DNA of 64,000 bases from Staphylococcus warneri (GCF_900636385.1 NZ_LR134269.1:1860001-1924000), one strand, 5' to 3'; shown: positions 10,652 to 22,627, numbered from the stretch's first letter. A program made the numbers and translations. Notes: generated by a model not told the origin, from the letters alone.

Positions 10652-11860
10652 TTAGAATTTACCTTTTTTGAATGCAAGACCTACGCCACCGATTTTAAAT
10701 ACGGCACGAGTGTCGATAACTTTCTTCATGAATGCAGCTTTTTTACCAGTAATATCTTTACCGTAAACAATACCTACACCATCATGAGAACCTAATGAAC
10801 ATACTGTACCACGATCAACATATTCAAATTCTTCTTTAGCTTCGCCATTTAAGATATGTTTGATGTTTTTAGCAACATGTTCACCTTGTTGCATTGCGAT
10901 TTGAGCTGTTGTTGGTAATGGACGTTCTTCACCAGCTGGGATGAATGCAGAAACATCACCGATAACAAAGATATCATCATGACCTGCAATAGTAAGGTCT
11001 TGATTAGTTACAATACGGCCACGTTTAACGCCTTCAAATGATTCTTCCATTAAGTGGCTACCACGTACACCTGCAGTCCATACTGATGTACCTGCTTCTA
11101 ATTGTTGTTTTTCACCATTTACTTCTACTACGAAACCTTTTTCGTTACAAGCAACGATTGGTGTAGCAATTTTAAATTCTACGCCACGGTTTTCTAGGTA
11201 GTTTACAGCATGGTTAACTAAGTCATCTGAGAACATTGGTAACATTTTAGGTGCTGCTTCAACACAAGTGATTTTCACTTTGTTTTGGTCAATACCATAT
11301 TTGCTACATAATTCAGGAATTCGATCAGTTAATTCACCTAAGAATTCGATACCAGTAAATCCAGCACCACCAACTAAGATTGATAAATCTTTGTCGTCTT
11401 TCTCTTTAGAAGCTGCATAATTAGCGAATTTATCTTCGATATGACGAGATAATTGACGCGTAGTTAAAACATTTTCAATTTGGAAAGCGTGATCTTTCAT
11501 TCCGTCAATACCAAATGTTTCACTAACAAATCCTAATGCTACAACTAAGATATCGAAATCATAGATGCCTTTGTCAGTTTCTACTTTTTTAGCATTACGG
11601 TCGATTTTAGTAACTTCCGCAGTTACGAAGTTCACTTTGTCTTTTTTCAATACACTTTCAACTGGGTATAATAAATCTTCATAATTAATTGTACCTGCTG
11701 AAGCTTCATGTAACCAAGTTGCTTCGTAATGATAATCATTTTTGTTAATTAGAGTGATTTCCGCTTCTTCTGCAGAAAGTTCTTTTTGTAATTTAGTAAC
11801 AGTTTGTAAACCTGCATAACCCGCACCTAAAACTAATACTTTTTTACGTTCTTGAGCCAT
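10652..11860 (-). CDS. ndh: Type II NADH dehydrogenase (NDH-2)
   Basis: Membrane-bound flavoenzyme passing electrons from NADH to menaquinone without pumping protons. The protein has 402 aa from the ATG at 11860; this start follows TTAGGTGA at the right distance, while an upstream GTG (11869) overlaps that site. FAD motif GAGYAG is at residues 12-17, the NADH-binding GGAGFTGIE is mid-protein, and the quinone-site segment AQIAMQQGE comes before an amphipathic C-terminus. Staphylococci lack a complex I, so this enzyme and the homologue at 13070 are the likely NADH entry points. Confidence 0.94.
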   Translation of the reverse strand: MAQERKKVLVLGAGYAGLQTVTKLQKELSAEEAEITLINKNDYHYEATWLHEASAGTINYEDLLYPVESVLKKDKVNFVTAEVTKIDRNAKKVETDKGIYDFDILVVALGFVSETFGIDGMKDHAFQIENVLTTRQLSRHIEDKFANYAASKEKDDKDLSILVGGAGFTGIEFLGELTDRIPELCSKYGIDQNKVKITCVEAAPKMLPMFSDDLVNHAVNYLENRGVEFKIATPIVACNEKGFVVEVNGEKQQLEAGTSVWTAGVRGSHLMEESFEGVKRGRIVTNQDLTIAGHDDIFVIGDVSAFIPAGEERPLPTTAQIAMQQGEHVAKNIKHILNGEAKEEFEYVDRGTVCSLGSHDGVGIVYGKDITGKKAAFMKKVIDTRAVFKIGGVGLAFKKGKF

Positions 11861-11927
11861 TGTTTTCACCTAAGCTTTCATAATATTTTAACTCCAGTGT
11901 AACATACTTAAAAATACACGAACTTTA

Positions 11928-11956
11928 ATTAAAGTCTTGCTTTTTAACCACGTCAA
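11928..11956 (-). promoter_or_regulatory. Candidate sigma-A promoter of ndh
   Basis: TTGACG-N17-TTTAAT on the minus strand, giving a leader of roughly 60 bases. A Rex half-site-like TTTGTGAA lies farther upstream near 12089 but lacks its partner half, so I make no redox-control claim. Confidence 0.45.
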
Positions 11957-12122
11957 CACAGTAATTATTACGTCTTTTTTCTTTAAGCTATATCTCGTGA
12001 AGTTCACAGAAAAGACAATATTTAATCCAAGTTTAATTCTATAGCTTTTACACAATATTTTCAAGCGACAATAGTCTACTTTGTGAAAAATTTAATTTAT
12101 TGGATTAAAACCGTCATATCGC

Positions 12123-12482
12123 CTAGCAATCTTCTGGATTACCTGCAACTTTTGCAGTTCTAAATGAACTACCGCAACCACATGAAGCAATAGCATTTGG
12201 ATTATCAATTTGGAATCCGCCACCCATTAGTGATTGTTTAAAATCGATTGTAGTACCGTTTAACACTGGGGCATCATGTTTATCTACTAATACTTTCAAA
12301 CCAAAGAATTCTAATACTTCATCGTTTTCACATGGTTCAGCTTCTGCTGACATACCATAAGTCAATCCTGTGCATCCACCACCATTGACTTTAATTTTAA
12401 GATAACCATCAGGCATATCATTACTTTCTAACATATCTTTTACTTCATATGCTGCCGCTTCAGTTAAAATAACTGTTTGCAT
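12123..12482 (-). CDS. sufA: A-type Fe-S carrier SufA/HesB
   Basis: 119-aa Fe-S scaffold/carrier that passes clusters from the SUF machinery to apoproteins. The three family cysteines are present: C37 in NGGGCTGL, then C101 and C103 in SCGCGSSF. I chose the ATG at 12482, since AGGAGG lies eight bases before it; an ATG two codons upstream is only two bases from the ribosome site. It lies 12 bases after the 81-aa DUF1450 gene, apparently in one transcript, and about 20 kb from the main suf operon. Confidence 0.9.
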   Translation of the reverse strand: MQTVILTEAAAYEVKDMLESNDMPDGYLKIKVNGGGCTGLTYGMSAEAEPCENDEVLEFFGLKVLVDKHDAPVLNGTTIDFKQSLMGGGFQIDNPNAIASCGCGSSFRTAKVAGNPEDC

Positions 12483-12494
12483 TGCCATAACCTC

Positions 12495-12740
12495 CTATAA
12501 TAAATTCGTAAAATCATTTTCTTCTATATGTTTATATATATTATTTAACAAATCGTCCGGTGTATCTCCTTCAACAATATCACCATCGACCAGTGCATAC
12601 AAGCCGTCGGAGCATATACCACAATTTTGTAAGCATCCGTATTCTAATACATCTACATCGGGATCATTTTCTAACTTTTCATAAACTACATCTCCACCTT
12701 TAGCCATATTGGAAATGCAGAATTCAACTAACGGAAACAT
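12495..12740 (-). CDS. DUF1450 (YuzB-like) small Cys protein
   Basis: 81-aa protein with cysteines in FCISN and in [14 protein letters not shown]. The second resembles a thioredoxin-like ferredoxin cluster site, and the fold is predicted to be thioredoxin-like in the YuzB family. Pairing with sufA in one transcript suggests a link to Fe-S or redox metabolism, but no activity is established to my knowledge. The ATG follows AGAGGGTG at good spacing. Confidence 0.75.
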   Translation of the reverse strand: MFPLVEFCISNMAKGGDVVYEKLENDPDVDVLEYGCLQNCGICSDGLYALVDGDIVEGDTPDDLLNNIYKHIEENDFTNLL

Positions 12741-13069
12741 ACGACACCCTCTCTATTACAATAGTTATAATATTATAACAAACAACAAGTTAATATGACT
12801 ATCATTGAGCTTAAAATGTTAAAAATAGAAAAATTTGCTAATAAAACAATTTATTCTATTTAATTCGATATATATTTGTAGTCAATTTGAAAAACCGATA
12901 TAATAATCATATAAATACATAGTCATATAAGATAAGATGGTTAAAGTTTTGTTCATTTCCATCATTTTTTTGGGCAAAAATGCTTAATATGACATTAGTC
13001 TGAAGGGCAATATTGAAATTAATGCTCTTATTTATAACATGATTTTTTAGGATAAAGGGGTATACTAAA
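12741..13069. other. 329-base divergent intergenic region
   Basis: Holds the upstream regions of the DUF1450-sufA pair (-) and the 354-aa NADH dehydrogenase-like gene (+). The only clear element is the promoter listed at 12887-12915. The ~150 bases between it and the ATG contain no hairpin I trust. Confidence 0.6.
12887..12915 (+). promoter_or_regulatory. Candidate sigma-A promoter, long leader
   Basis: TTGAAA-N17-TATAAA, placing the start of transcription about 150 bases before the ATG at 13070. The leader is unusually long for a gene of this sort. Confidence 0.5.
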
Positions 13070-14134
13070 ATGAAAAACATTGTTTTATTAGGCGGGGGTT
13101 ACGGTAATATGCGTATTATGTCTCGTATATTGCCTAATGCATTACCAGAAGGATACAGGTTAACTCTTATTGACCGTATGCCATTCCATGGTTTAAAACC
13201 AGAATTTTATGCACTAGCTGCTGGTACAAAATCAGATAAAGATGTACGTATGTCATTTCCAAATGATGCTAATATCAATACAGTTTATGGGGAAATTAAT
13301 GATATTAATTTAGATGAGCAAATCATCTCAGTTGGCAATTCAAAAGTGGATTATGATGAGTTAGTTATCGGCTTAGGTTGTGAAGATAAATATCATAACG
13401 TTCCAGGTGCAGATACGCATACACACAGTATTCAAACCCTTTCGAAGGCACGTGATACTTTTCATAGTATTAGTGAATTACCTAAAGGTGCTAAAGTTGC
13501 TATTGTTGGTGCTGGGTTGAGTGGTATTGAATTAGCTAGTGAATTACGTGAAAGTCGTGCAGATTTAGAAATATTACTATACGATCGTGGCCCACGAATA
13601 TTACGAAATTTCCCGGAAAAACTTAGTAACTATATTTCAAAATGGTTCTCTAAACACGATGTTACTGTAGTGCCAAACTCAGTCATTGATAAAGTTGAAC
13701 CTGGACAAATCTTTAATAATGGTGTTCCTGAAAATGTCGATTTAGTCGTTTGGACTGCTGGTATTCAACCAGTTGAAGTAGTAAGAAACTTACCTATAGA
13801 TATCAACAATAACGGCCGTGTCATTTTAAATCAGTATCACCAAATTCCTACTTATCCAAATGTTTATGTTGTTGGAGACTGTGCAGATTTACCACATGCG
13901 CCTAGTGCTCAATTAGCAGAATTACAAGGTGAACAAATCGCTGACGTCATGAAAAAGCAATGGAATAATGAACCATTACCTGAAAAAATGCCAGAACTTA
14001 AAGTACAAGGTTTCTTAGGCTCTCTAGGTGATAAACAAGGATTTGCATATATTATGGATAGAACTGTTACGGGACGTCTCGCTTCTATCTTAAAATCAGG
14101 TGTCCTGTGGTTATATAAATATCATAATGGCTAA
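13070..14134 (+). CDS. NDH-2-like NAD(P)/FAD oxidoreductase (YumB-like)
   Basis: 354-aa paralogue of type II NADH dehydrogenase. FAD motif GGGYGN is at residues 8-13, NADH motif VGAGLSGIELA is mid-protein, and the conserved YVVGDCAD closes the FAD site. It is shorter than the ndh product and lacks part of the C-terminal amphipathic region, so its membrane binding is uncertain. It is monocistronic with a hairpin terminator. Confidence 0.85.
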   Translation: MKNIVLLGGGYGNMRIMSRILPNALPEGYRLTLIDRMPFHGLKPEFYALAAGTKSDKDVRMSFPNDANINTVYGEINDINLDEQIISVGNSKVDYDELVIGLGCEDKYHNVPGADTHTHSIQTLSKARDTFHSISELPKGAKVAIVGAGLSGIELASELRESRADLEILLYDRGPRILRNFPEKLSNYISKWFSKHDVTVVPNSVIDKVEPGQIFNNGVPENVDLVVWTAGIQPVEVVRNLPIDINNNGRVILNQYHQIPTYPNVYVVGDCADLPHAPSAQLAELQGEQIADVMKKQWNNEPLPEKMPELKVQGFLGSLGDKQGFAYIMDRTVTGRLASILKSGVLWLYKYHNG

Positions 14135-14143
14135 AATAAACAC

Positions 14144-14189
14144 AAGGGACAGTGAAATCATTTCAATTGGTTTCACCGTCCCTATTTTT
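14144..14189 (+). terminator. Terminator after NDH-2-like gene
   Basis: Stem AGGGACaGTGAAA / TTTCACcGTCCCT followed by ATTTTTA; A-rich on the left, so it may also serve the convergent YuzD gene. Confidence 0.8.
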
Positions 14190-14214
14190 AATATCCTATG
14201 ATATCTTTCCATAT

Positions 14215-14529
14215 TTAAAAATGTTGATCTACAAATTGAGTAATCTTCTTCGTTTGAATATAACCATCTGCTACATATTCATCGTTCATTGTGATCAAAG
14301 GATAAAATAATTCATCTTCTTGAATACGTTCAATAAATTGTTGATCGTGATCTGTTAAATTTTCTGTATCCTTTTCAATATCAATATAAGTAAATTCAAA
14401 ATGATGTTGTGGAAATTTTCTTTTTAATAATGGTTGTATCCATTCAAATGTATCTTTTGATGTCGGTGCATTCACACAACTCGCACATACCACATCTGCC
14501 CCATAAACAACAACACTTACTTTAGTCAT
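14215..14529 (-). CDS. YuzD-family (DUF1462) thioredoxin-like protein
   Basis: 104-aa protein with CASC near residues 15-18 and a thioredoxin-like beta/alpha pattern, of the DUF1462/YuzD family. It is divergent from nfu, and this pairing is common in Firmicutes as I recall. That hints at a role around Fe-S assembly, but no function is established. Confidence 0.72.
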   Translation of the reverse strand: MTKVSVVVYGADVVCASCVNAPTSKDTFEWIQPLLKRKFPQHHFEFTYIDIEKDTENLTDHDQQFIERIQEDELFYPLITMNDEYVADGYIQTKKITQFVDQHF

Positions 14530-14628
14530 TGAAATCCCTCGTTTTGATTTATAGATTTTTCTTTCTTAATCTATTATAATGTACTAATAATGATAATGAA
14601 ATAATTTACTTGAAAGGAGACATATCTC

Positions 14629-14871
14629 ATGCCTACTGAGAATGCGACAATGTTTGATCAAGTAGCTGAAGTAATAGAACGTTTACGTCCATTTTTATTA
14701 CGTGATGGTGGCGACTGTACGTTAGTTGATGTTGAAGACGGCATCGTTAAATTACAATTACATGGTGCTTGTGGTACTTGCCCGAGCTCAACAATAACAT
14801 TAAAAGCTGGTATTGAACGTGCGTTACACGAAGAAGTACCTGGCGTTATCGAAGTTGAACAAGTATTCTAA
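14629..14871 (+). CDS. nfu: NfuA/NifU C-terminal-type Fe-S scaffold
   Basis: 80-aa protein made only of the Nfu domain, with the cluster-binding CxxC at C48 and C51 in [10 protein letters not shown]. It can hold a [4Fe-4S] cluster between two subunits and pass it to targets such as aconitase. A strong AAAGGAGA ribosome site precedes the ATG. It is monocistronic. Confidence 0.92.
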   Translation: MPTENATMFDQVAEVIERLRPFLLRDGGDCTLVDVEDGIVKLQLHGACGTCPSSTITLKAGIERALHEEVPGVIEVEQVF

Positions 14872-14927
14872 TGTTTTTCGTTAGTGAAATATAAAGATAT
14901 AATATAAAATGATTGATTTCGTTTTAT

Positions 14928-14967
14928 CCCATCAACGGATGATTAATCCATTGATGGGTATTTTTGT
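14928..14967 (+). terminator. nfu terminator
   Basis: Stem CCCATCAAcGGAT / ATCCaTTGATGGG followed by TATTTTTGT. Confidence 0.85.
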
Positions 14968-14982
14968 ATTATTTTGCATTGT

Positions 14983-15819
14983 TTATTCTTCATATCGACA
15001 TTGAAATAATTCAATCAAAGCATTTAAATTATTATCTTGATATTTATCTTTATGCTTTATGAGATAAAAATTTCGAAAGACGTCTAACTTAACAGCACCT
15101 AAAACATTATGATGTTCTTCGTCTAATACAGATTTAGAAATCACAGTAAATCCCTTTCCAGCTTTTACCATATCAACGATAACTTGATTACTATTAATTT
15201 CCACTAAATATGGATGTAATGATAAGTTAGTTAGCCCAATTTCTTGATAAATTCTTGTACCTGATCCTTGTTCTCGAACAAAGCAAATTTGTTTCTCATT
15301 AAAGCCTACTTTTTGATTGTAAATTAACACCATTTCATCTTGTGCTATGCATGCTAAATCAATGGTATTGTCTTGAATTTCTCTTTCTACAATTCCAATG
15401 TCTACAACGTTGTGTTTAACATTATTTAATACCGTATCTGAATTGGTTAAATAAGCATTTACATGTAATTCTGGATATTGGTTAGCCATTTCTATTAATT
15501 TTTGTGATAAATATTGCTCACCATATGTATAACTACTGCCTAAAGATAGTTCACCCGCTACTTCTTTTCTATCATTCTTTAAATTTTGCCAAAGTTCCTG
15601 CTCTATATTTTCACGTTGCAGTGCATATTTTAAAATCTTCTCTCCATCTGATGTTAGGCGGATAGATGGTCTAGTAAATTCAAAAATTTTAACATTATAC
15701 ATAGTTTCAAGTCGTTTAATGTCACGGCTAATAGATGGCTGTGAGGTGTACAGACGCTCTGCTGCCTTTGTAAAATTCGATGTCTTAACAACTTCTATTA
15801 ATACTTTATATGGATCCAT
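14983..15819 (-). CDS. LysR-family transcriptional regulator
   Basis: 278-aa regulator with an N-terminal winged helix-turn-helix (residues ~1-60, FTKAAERLYTSQPSISRDI) and a periplasmic-binding-like effector domain from about 85. It is transcribed away from the YeiH-type transporter gene that starts 122 bases off, the usual layout for a LysR protein and its target. CysB/CysL-like regulators of sulfur metabolism have this layout, but the effector is unknown. Confidence 0.88.
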   Translation of the reverse strand: MDPYKVLIEVVKTSNFTKAAERLYTSQPSISRDIKRLETMYNVKIFEFTRPSIRLTSDGEKILKYALQRENIEQELWQNLKNDRKEVAGELSLGSSYTYGEQYLSQKLIEMANQYPELHVNAYLTNSDTVLNNVKHNVVDIGIVEREIQDNTIDLACIAQDEMVLIYNQKVGFNEKQICFVREQGSGTRIYQEIGLTNLSLHPYLVEINSNQVIVDMVKAGKGFTVISKSVLDEEHHNVLGAVKLDVFRNFYLIKHKDKYQDNNLNALIELFQCRYEE

Positions 15820-15941
15820 AGATATTCCCCTTTTAAAATTCCATTTTCATCATATCGTTTTCGTTATATATACTATATCAAAGATTTATTTAACGTTATA
15901 ACATTGCAATGCTAAACTTTCTCGTATGGGAGGAACGTCAT

Positions 15942-16934
15942 ATGATTCAACAGAAGCATAAAAATTTTATCATGGGTATCTTATTTACATTTGGCATTGC
16001 GATGTTAAGTCTTGCTTTATCTAAATTACCTATACTCACACATGTCGGTAGCTTATCTATTGCAATACTTATTGCAATATTATACCGCCACTTTAAAGGT
16101 TATCCAGATCAATACAAAGTTGGTATAACATTTTCATCTAAACGCCTATTGAAAATTGCTATCGTCTTTTACGGTCTCAAGTTGAATATCGATGAAATCT
16201 TAGGACATAGTGGCCCACTGTTAATAATGGATGCAGGAATAATCATCTTTAGCATTGTTATGACATATGCCTTAAGTCGTTTGTTTAAAGCTGAGACGTC
16301 AATTACTACTCTATTAGGTGTCGGTACTGGTATTTGTGGGGCAGCAGCTATAGCGGCTATTGCACCTGTAATAAAATCTAAGGATAAAGATATTGCCATT
16401 AGTGTTGGTATTATCGCATTAGTCGGCACTGTCTTTTCATTATTTTATACTTTAATCTATTCAATTGTTCATATGTCATCTATCCATTTTGGTATTTGGT
16501 CTGGTACAAGTTTACATGAAATTGCTCAAGTTGTTTTAGCCGGAAATTATGCTGGTATTGATTCATTAAAAATTGCTTTATTAGCTAAATTAGGACGGGT
16601 ATTTCTACTAATACCTGTGATTATCATTTTTATACTGTGCGTTAAATATAAAAATAAGGATAGCGAACAATCACATCGTATCGATTTCCCTTATTTTTTA
16701 ATTGGTTTTATTGTAATGGCATTAATTAATACATATATTCCACTTCCATCAATTCTAATAAAAGTATTAGAAATCATAACCAATATCTTCTTACTAATGG
16801 CGATGGTAGCACTTGGATTAAATGTTTCTTTTAAAGATTTAAAATCTAGAGCATTAAAACCCTTATTCATTATTATTATCGTATCTATTTGCTTATCGAT
16901 CATAAGTTACTTTGTCACTCAAAACTTATTCTAA
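15942..16934 (+). CDS. YeiH-family putative sulfate exporter (UPF0324)
   Basis: 330-aa membrane protein with about 10 helices, including the family motif GVGTGICGAAAIAAIAPV. The start at 15942 follows GGGAGGAACGTC; a frame opening at 15909 would put that ribosome site inside the gene. YeiH-type proteins are annotated as sulfate or sulfite exporters, with limited experimental support. The divergent LysR gene probably controls it. Confidence 0.82.
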   Translation: MIQQKHKNFIMGILFTFGIAMLSLALSKLPILTHVGSLSIAILIAILYRHFKGYPDQYKVGITFSSKRLLKIAIVFYGLKLNIDEILGHSGPLLIMDAGIIIFSIVMTYALSRLFKAETSITTLLGVGTGICGAAAIAAIAPVIKSKDKDIAISVGIIALVGTVFSLFYTLIYSIVHMSSIHFGIWSGTSLHEIAQVVLAGNYAGIDSLKIALLAKLGRVFLLIPVIIIFILCVKYKNKDSEQSHRIDFPYFLIGFIVMALINTYIPLPSILIKVLEIITNIFLLMAMVALGLNVSFKDLKSRALKPLFIIIIVSICLSIISYFVTQNLF

Positions 16935-16938
16935 AAAA

Positions 16939-16994
16939 CGCCTTTCAAGATATTTATGATGATATTTATCATCATTGATACTTGAAAGGCGTTT
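16939..16994. terminator. Bidirectional terminator between transporter and dltD
   Basis: Long stem CGCCTTTCAAG / CTTGAAAGGCG with inner pairing, A-rich on the left and T-rich on the right; it ends the dlt operon on the minus strand. Confidence 0.85.
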
Positions 16995-16998
16995 ATTA

Positions 16999-18437
<1,439 letters not shown>

Positions 18438-18448
18438 TTACTCCTTTA

Positions 18449-19663
18449 TTAAATAAATTTACCTGAGAAAATTAAAAAGCCAAACGCAACAAAATGGAAA
18501 GTAATCACAACACTTAATGCTGTAGTCCATTTATTTTGCCAACGTGGAGGATGTTGTTTTCTCCATTTTTCATAATAACCATAACCTATAAATAGTGCTG
18601 CATGGTATAAACCATATACAATATAGTAAACTTCTAAACCGTGCCAAATCCCCATAATAAAGAAATTAAGGAAGAATGCAATATTGGACATTGCTAATTG
18701 ACTCTTAAACATCTTTTTACGAGACATATAAAATAAAGATCTCATATAAATACAGTCTCTAAACCAGAATGATAATGTCATGTGCCATCTATTCCAGAAG
18801 TCTTTAATATTTTTGGATTGGAATGGTTTATTAAAGTTAGGTGGTGTTTTAATTCCATATAAATAACTAAGCGCTATAGCAAATAAACTATAACCTGCAA
18901 AGTCAAAGAATAGATAAAAGCTATATGCATACATATATAACCACATATGTGTGAATCCATGTAAATTCATTTGTAATGGATTAATTGCATATACTTGAAT
19001 GAAATAGGCAATAATATATTTATATAAAAAGCCTATCATAATCATGTGGATTGCTTTTAATACTAATTCTCTATATTCCCCACCAGTTGGAACCTTTTTA
19101 TCATCTTTAACAAATCGTTTATATCTGTCAATTGGTCCAGAAGAAATAGTTGGGAAGAATGAAATAAACTGGATTAATTTACCCACTTTAATCTCTTTAA
19201 TAGACCCATCACGAATTTCCATAATTAATTGAACACTTTTAAATGTAACATAAGATATTCCAAGGAATCCTACAAACTCAATTAATTTACTTTCATGGAA
19301 ATGAATTTGGTGGCCACCTAGCCATGTACTTTGTAATACTTTAACTAATGCTAAAGGTAATATAGACAGAATCATGATAGTTACAAATTTTGCAAATGTG
19401 TTATTTTTCTGTCTAGATTTATAATAAAACATGATTAGGCCAACTTGCCAAATAATATATATGATAAAACTTATTAACTGTACGCTTAGGTACTTTTGTC
19501 CAAACAAATTATGCTTATCTGAAGAAAAGATAAGTACAATCATAATTGCTGTACTAATACCGTTATATATATAGCTTCGCTTACCTAAAAAGCCAAGAAT
19601 AATAACAGGAATAAGTACGATAAATGATATTAGGAAGAATGTAAATGTGCCATAAGGTATCAT
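18449..19663 (-). CDS. dltB: D-alanyl transfer protein DltB (MBOAT)
   Basis: 404-aa membrane-bound O-acyltransferase with about 11 helices. The catalytic-tunnel histidine lies in MGIWHGLE, and the [11 protein letters not shown] segment is typical of DltB. It moves the D-alanyl group from DltC across the membrane. Its ATG overlaps the dltA stop by four bases. Confidence 0.95.
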   Translation of the reverse strand: MIPYGTFTFFLISFIVLIPVIILGFLGKRSYIYNGISTAIMIVLIFSSDKHNLFGQKYLSVQLISFIIYIIWQVGLIMFYYKSRQKNNTFAKFVTIMILSILPLALVKVLQSTWLGGHQIHFHESKLIEFVGFLGISYVTFKSVQLIMEIRDGSIKEIKVGKLIQFISFFPTISSGPIDRYKRFVKDDKKVPTGGEYRELVLKAIHMIMIGFLYKYIIAYFIQVYAINPLQMNLHGFTHMWLYMYAYSFYLFFDFAGYSLFAIALSYLYGIKTPPNFNKPFQSKNIKDFWNRWHMTLSFWFRDCIYMRSLFYMSRKKMFKSQLAMSNIAFFLNFFIMGIWHGLEVYYIVYGLYHAALFIGYGYYEKWRKQHPPRWQNKWTTALSVVITFHFVAFGFLIFSGKFI

Positions 19664-21117
19664 CCGTTAACTACCTCAGCAATCTTCTTACGGTCAAGTT
19701 TACCATTAGATGTCAGTGGTAACTGCTCCATCCAAACAAACTTTCTCGGAATCATGTACTCTGGTAAGCGCGATTTCAATTCGTCTTTAATAGCTTTAGT
19801 CATTTGTCTCTCATCTTCAACTTCTTCTGTTGATACGACAGCACCAATTAAATGAATAACTTTATCATTTTTATAAACTGGCACTACAATCGCTTCTCGG
19901 ATTAAGTCAGAATCACGTAATTGTGACTCTATTTCTTCTAATTCCATGCGATAACCGTTTAATTTGATTTGGAAGTCGATACGACCTTGTATGAACCATA
20001 AACCATTTTCTTCTTTTGCTTTATCACCTGTATGGTAAGTTCTTACTCTGTCCTCAAAATTAAACACAGCCACTGTTTTTTCTTCGTTTTTTAAATAACC
20101 AACACTGACGCTTTGACCTTGAATAACTAATTCGCCATCTTCAGTTGTCGTCAATTTAGTACCTGGTCTAGCCACACCTACTGGAAGTGGATTATATTGT
20201 TCTAGTACCTCTGGTGTAATTTGAATACTAGTCACTGCAACTGTAGCTTCTGTAGGCCCATACGTATTATAAATCGTTCCATTAGGGAAACGGTCTACTA
20301 ATGCTTTAGCAGTTCTATGTCCTAAAATTTCTCCACAGAAGAAGAAATGATTCAAACTACCATATTGTTCCTCATTTAAAGTCGGTAATAATAAACACAT
20401 TTCAATAAATGATGGTGTAGAAACCCAAATGTTAATCGGTGTCGCTTGTAACATATCATTTAATAATTTAGGTTTATTAATCATATCTTTATCAACTAGG
20501 TTTAATGTACCACCTGAAACTAAACATGGATAAATAGCCATTACTGATAAATCAAATGAAAATGGTGCTTGGTTTAACCACTCCTGGCCATTGCCAGATT
20601 TATTCAATGAATCCATCCATTCTGCAAATTCAACTAAACTTGCATATTCAATTTGTACACCTTTAGGTTCGCCTGTAGAACCTGATGTAAAGATTGTATA
20701 TACAACGTCATTCGCCTTCATTTGGCTATCAAAAATTACAGGATCTTGTGAATTCTCAACGTTTTCAATTGTGATAACTTGAGCGTTATGTTGATCTAAT
20801 GTGTAATCAGTCGTATTAAAGATATATTCAGGTTGTACTTTATCGATAATCATCTTCACACGTTCTTCTGGCACTGACGTATCGATAGGTACATATCCAC
20901 ATCCTGCTTTAATTGCACCAATCATACCTACAATCATGAATGGTGACATATGTCCAAATAGAATCATAGGTTGTCGACTGCCTTGTAGTTGATGTGCAAG
21001 TTTACTAGAAAATTCATCTAGTTGTTTATAAGTGATTTCATCAGTCGTATGTCTTACTGCAATTGCTTCTGGTTGTTGTTTACTTAATTGACTGAGAATA
21101 TTAATAATATCTGTCAT
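19660..21117 (-). CDS. dltA: D-alanine--DltC ligase DltA
   Basis: 485-aa AMP-forming adenylation enzyme that activates D-alanine and loads it on DltC. The P-loop-like motif [10 protein letters not shown] is at residues 144-153, the YGPTEATV motif is mid-protein, and the C-terminal lysine is in [10 protein letters not shown] use the ATG at 21117 (protein starts MTDIIN), preceded by GAGGGAG. An ATG at 21132 overlaps the dltX stop and would swallow this ribosome site. Confidence 0.96.
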   Translation of the reverse strand: MTDIINILSQLSKQQPEAIAVRHTTDEITYKQLDEFSSKLAHQLQGSRQPMILFGHMSPFMIVGMIGAIKAGCGYVPIDTSVPEERVKMIIDKVQPEYIFNTTDYTLDQHNAQVITIENVENSQDPVIFDSQMKANDVVYTIFTSGSTGEPKGVQIEYASLVEFAEWMDSLNKSGNGQEWLNQAPFSFDLSVMAIYPCLVSGGTLNLVDKDMINKPKLLNDMLQATPINIWVSTPSFIEMCLLLPTLNEEQYGSLNHFFFCGEILGHRTAKALVDRFPNGTIYNTYGPTEATVAVTSIQITPEVLEQYNPLPVGVARPGTKLTTTEDGELVIQGQSVSVGYLKNEEKTVAVFNFEDRVRTYHTGDKAKEENGLWFIQGRIDFQIKLNGYRMELEEIESQLRDSDLIREAIVVPVYKNDKVIHLIGAVVSTEEVEDERQMTKAIKDELKSRLPEYMIPRKFVWMEQLPLTSNGKLDRKKIAEVVNG

Positions 21118-21131
21118 AGTTTTCTCCCTCA

Positions 21132-21284
21132 TTAAAATTCATTATAAATGAAGTTATTCTGTGTATCTCCGCTTCCATAAATTAAATATAGTGCGATAAA
21201 TATTGCTAAATATAACAATGTTAAAAGGTACGGCTTCATTGCTAGGTAATACTTATTCGTAGGTTCCTTACCTTTAGATTTCAT
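21132..21284 (-). CDS. dltX: DltX, short membrane protein of the dlt operon
   Basis: 50-aa protein with one central membrane helix and the conserved C-terminal end FIYNEF that marks DltX. DltX is the first gene of Firmicute dlt operons and helps D-alanine transfer with DltB and DltD. The ATG follows GAGGTG at seven bases. The stop touches the dltA upstream region. It is easily missed because of its size. Confidence 0.9.
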   Translation of the reverse strand: MKSKGKEPTNKYYLAMKPYLLTLLYLAIFIALYLIYGSGDTQNNFIYNEF

Positions 21285-21396
21285 TTGGCACCTCTCCTAA
21301 AATTTAAATATCTTTATTTCAAGCTATTAAGTATCCATAGTCTCTTTAAATAGCTCTGATATATAATTAATTATTTATATTTTATTTTTATAATTC

Positions 21397-21425
21397 ATTA
21401 TACTCATTCTTCGGCTGAAATTCAA
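21397..21425 (-). promoter_or_regulatory. dlt operon promoter
   Basis: TTGAAT-N17-TATAAT on the minus strand, near consensus for sigma-A, with the start of transcription expected near 21390. Confidence 0.65.
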
Positions 21426-21591
21426 AACAATTTTTAAACATTGAACGCTTATCTGTTTATACCAATGTCTTGATATACCTCTTATGCATGAGTAATTATT
21501 TACTGAATATTATTATTCTAAATCTTAAGCGTGAATTAAACAATTACAGACCATATAACAAAATTGTTAGATTAACAAAAATTCAATCAAA

Positions 21592-21629
21592 AAAGCTTAT
21601 TTACTTTACGTAATTAGTAAACAAGCTTT
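21592..21629 (-). terminator. Terminator of the NagD/dehydrogenase transcript
   Basis: Stem AAAGCTTaTTTACT / AGTAAAcAAGCTTT, followed on the minus strand by a T tract. Confidence 0.82.
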
Positions 21630-21641
21630 GTTCTAAGTTAT

Positions 21642-22604
21642 TTAACTTGATACAGGCGTTATGGCTGGTTCGTTATTAAGAACCGCTTTAATATTATCTA
21701 CACACAATTGTACCATGCGGTCTCGCGTATATTCTGACGCACTTCCAATATGTGGGACAATCACTACATTAGGCATTTTAAGTAGTGGGTGTTGCTCTTC
21801 AATTGGCTCTTGCTCTAACACATCTAATCCACATGCCAAGATTTGCCCAGTATTCAATGCATGTACTAAATCATTTTCATTCACAATTGCACCTCTACCG
21901 ATATTGATAAAAATGGCATCTGCTTTCATTTTTGCAAAAGCTTCGGCATTGAATTTATATTTAGTTTCGTCCGTCAATGGCGCAGTACAAACAACAAAAT
22001 CACTTTTCTATAATAGTTCTTCAAAGAATACAAATGTTGCATTATAATCACGCTCTGCATCTTCATGTCTCGAACGATTATGATAAAGGACGTTAGTATC
22101 GAATCCTTTTAAACGTTTGGCAAATGCTTTTCCAATGTCTCCCATTCCGAATATACCAACTGTTGAACCATATACATCTTTACCTGATAATAAATATGGT
22201 CCCCAACTTTTCCATTGACCTTCTTGAACATATTTCTCAGCTTCAACGATACGACGTGCAGTTGCCAACATTAATGTGAAACCTAGTTCTGCAGTTGTCT
22301 CAGTAAGTACTTCCGGCGTATTAGTAACTGTGATACCTTTTTGATTAGCTAAATTAACGTCAATATTATCATATCCTACCGCCATATTTGCAATTATTTT
22401 TAAATGTGGCGCATTCGCTAGACACGTTTCATCTATTGTTTCACTTAATGTTATAAAGCATGCTACAGCATCTTGTAATTCTGCTAAAAATTGATCTCTC
22501 GGCATAGGTATTAATGATTCATTCCAGACAACTACCTCTGCAATGTCTTCTAATTGTGTTATGAATTTTTGAGGAATTTGACGAGATACGACAATTTTAT
22601 TCAA
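21642..22604 (-). pseudogene. D-2-hydroxyacid dehydrogenase, interrupted by an in-frame amber codon
   Basis: An NAD-dependent D-isomer 2-hydroxyacid (glyoxylate/hydroxypyruvate reductase-like) dehydrogenase gene of 320 codons. Codons 1-198 encode the N-terminal part with the Rossmann motif GIFGMGDIGKAF. A TAG at 22008-22010 then interrupts FFEELL*KSDFVVCTAPLT, and the same frame continues for 121 codons with the catalytic segments NIGRGAIVNE and PHIGSASEYTR. Because the frame is unchanged on both sides, this is a nonsense mutation rather than a frameshift; AAG or CAG to TAG is a one-base change. The stop falls within the cofactor-binding domain and before the catalytic Glu and His, so both fragments should be inactive without suppression. 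Confidence 0.9.
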
Positions 22605-22627
22605 TATAAAATCTCCTCTATATAAAT

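Larger units (their letters stand above)
21285..21641. other. 357-base dlt upstream region
   Basis: Contains the dlt promoter (21397-21425), a leader of about 105 bases, and the terminator of the upstream dehydrogenase pseudogene at 21592-21629. No open frame with a ribosome site is seen. Confidence 0.7.

Noticed and set aside
12085-12105. Rex redox operator near sufA/ndh
   Set aside because: Only one half-site (TTTGTGAA) is good; the partner half is missing.
14586-14608. Fur box upstream of nfu
   Set aside because: AATGATAATGAAATAAT matches loosely, as any A+T-rich stretch may; symmetry is poor.
21642-22604. Frameshift in the dehydrogenase gene
   Set aside because: The two open parts are in the same frame (difference 366 bases, a multiple of three); it is an in-frame TAG.
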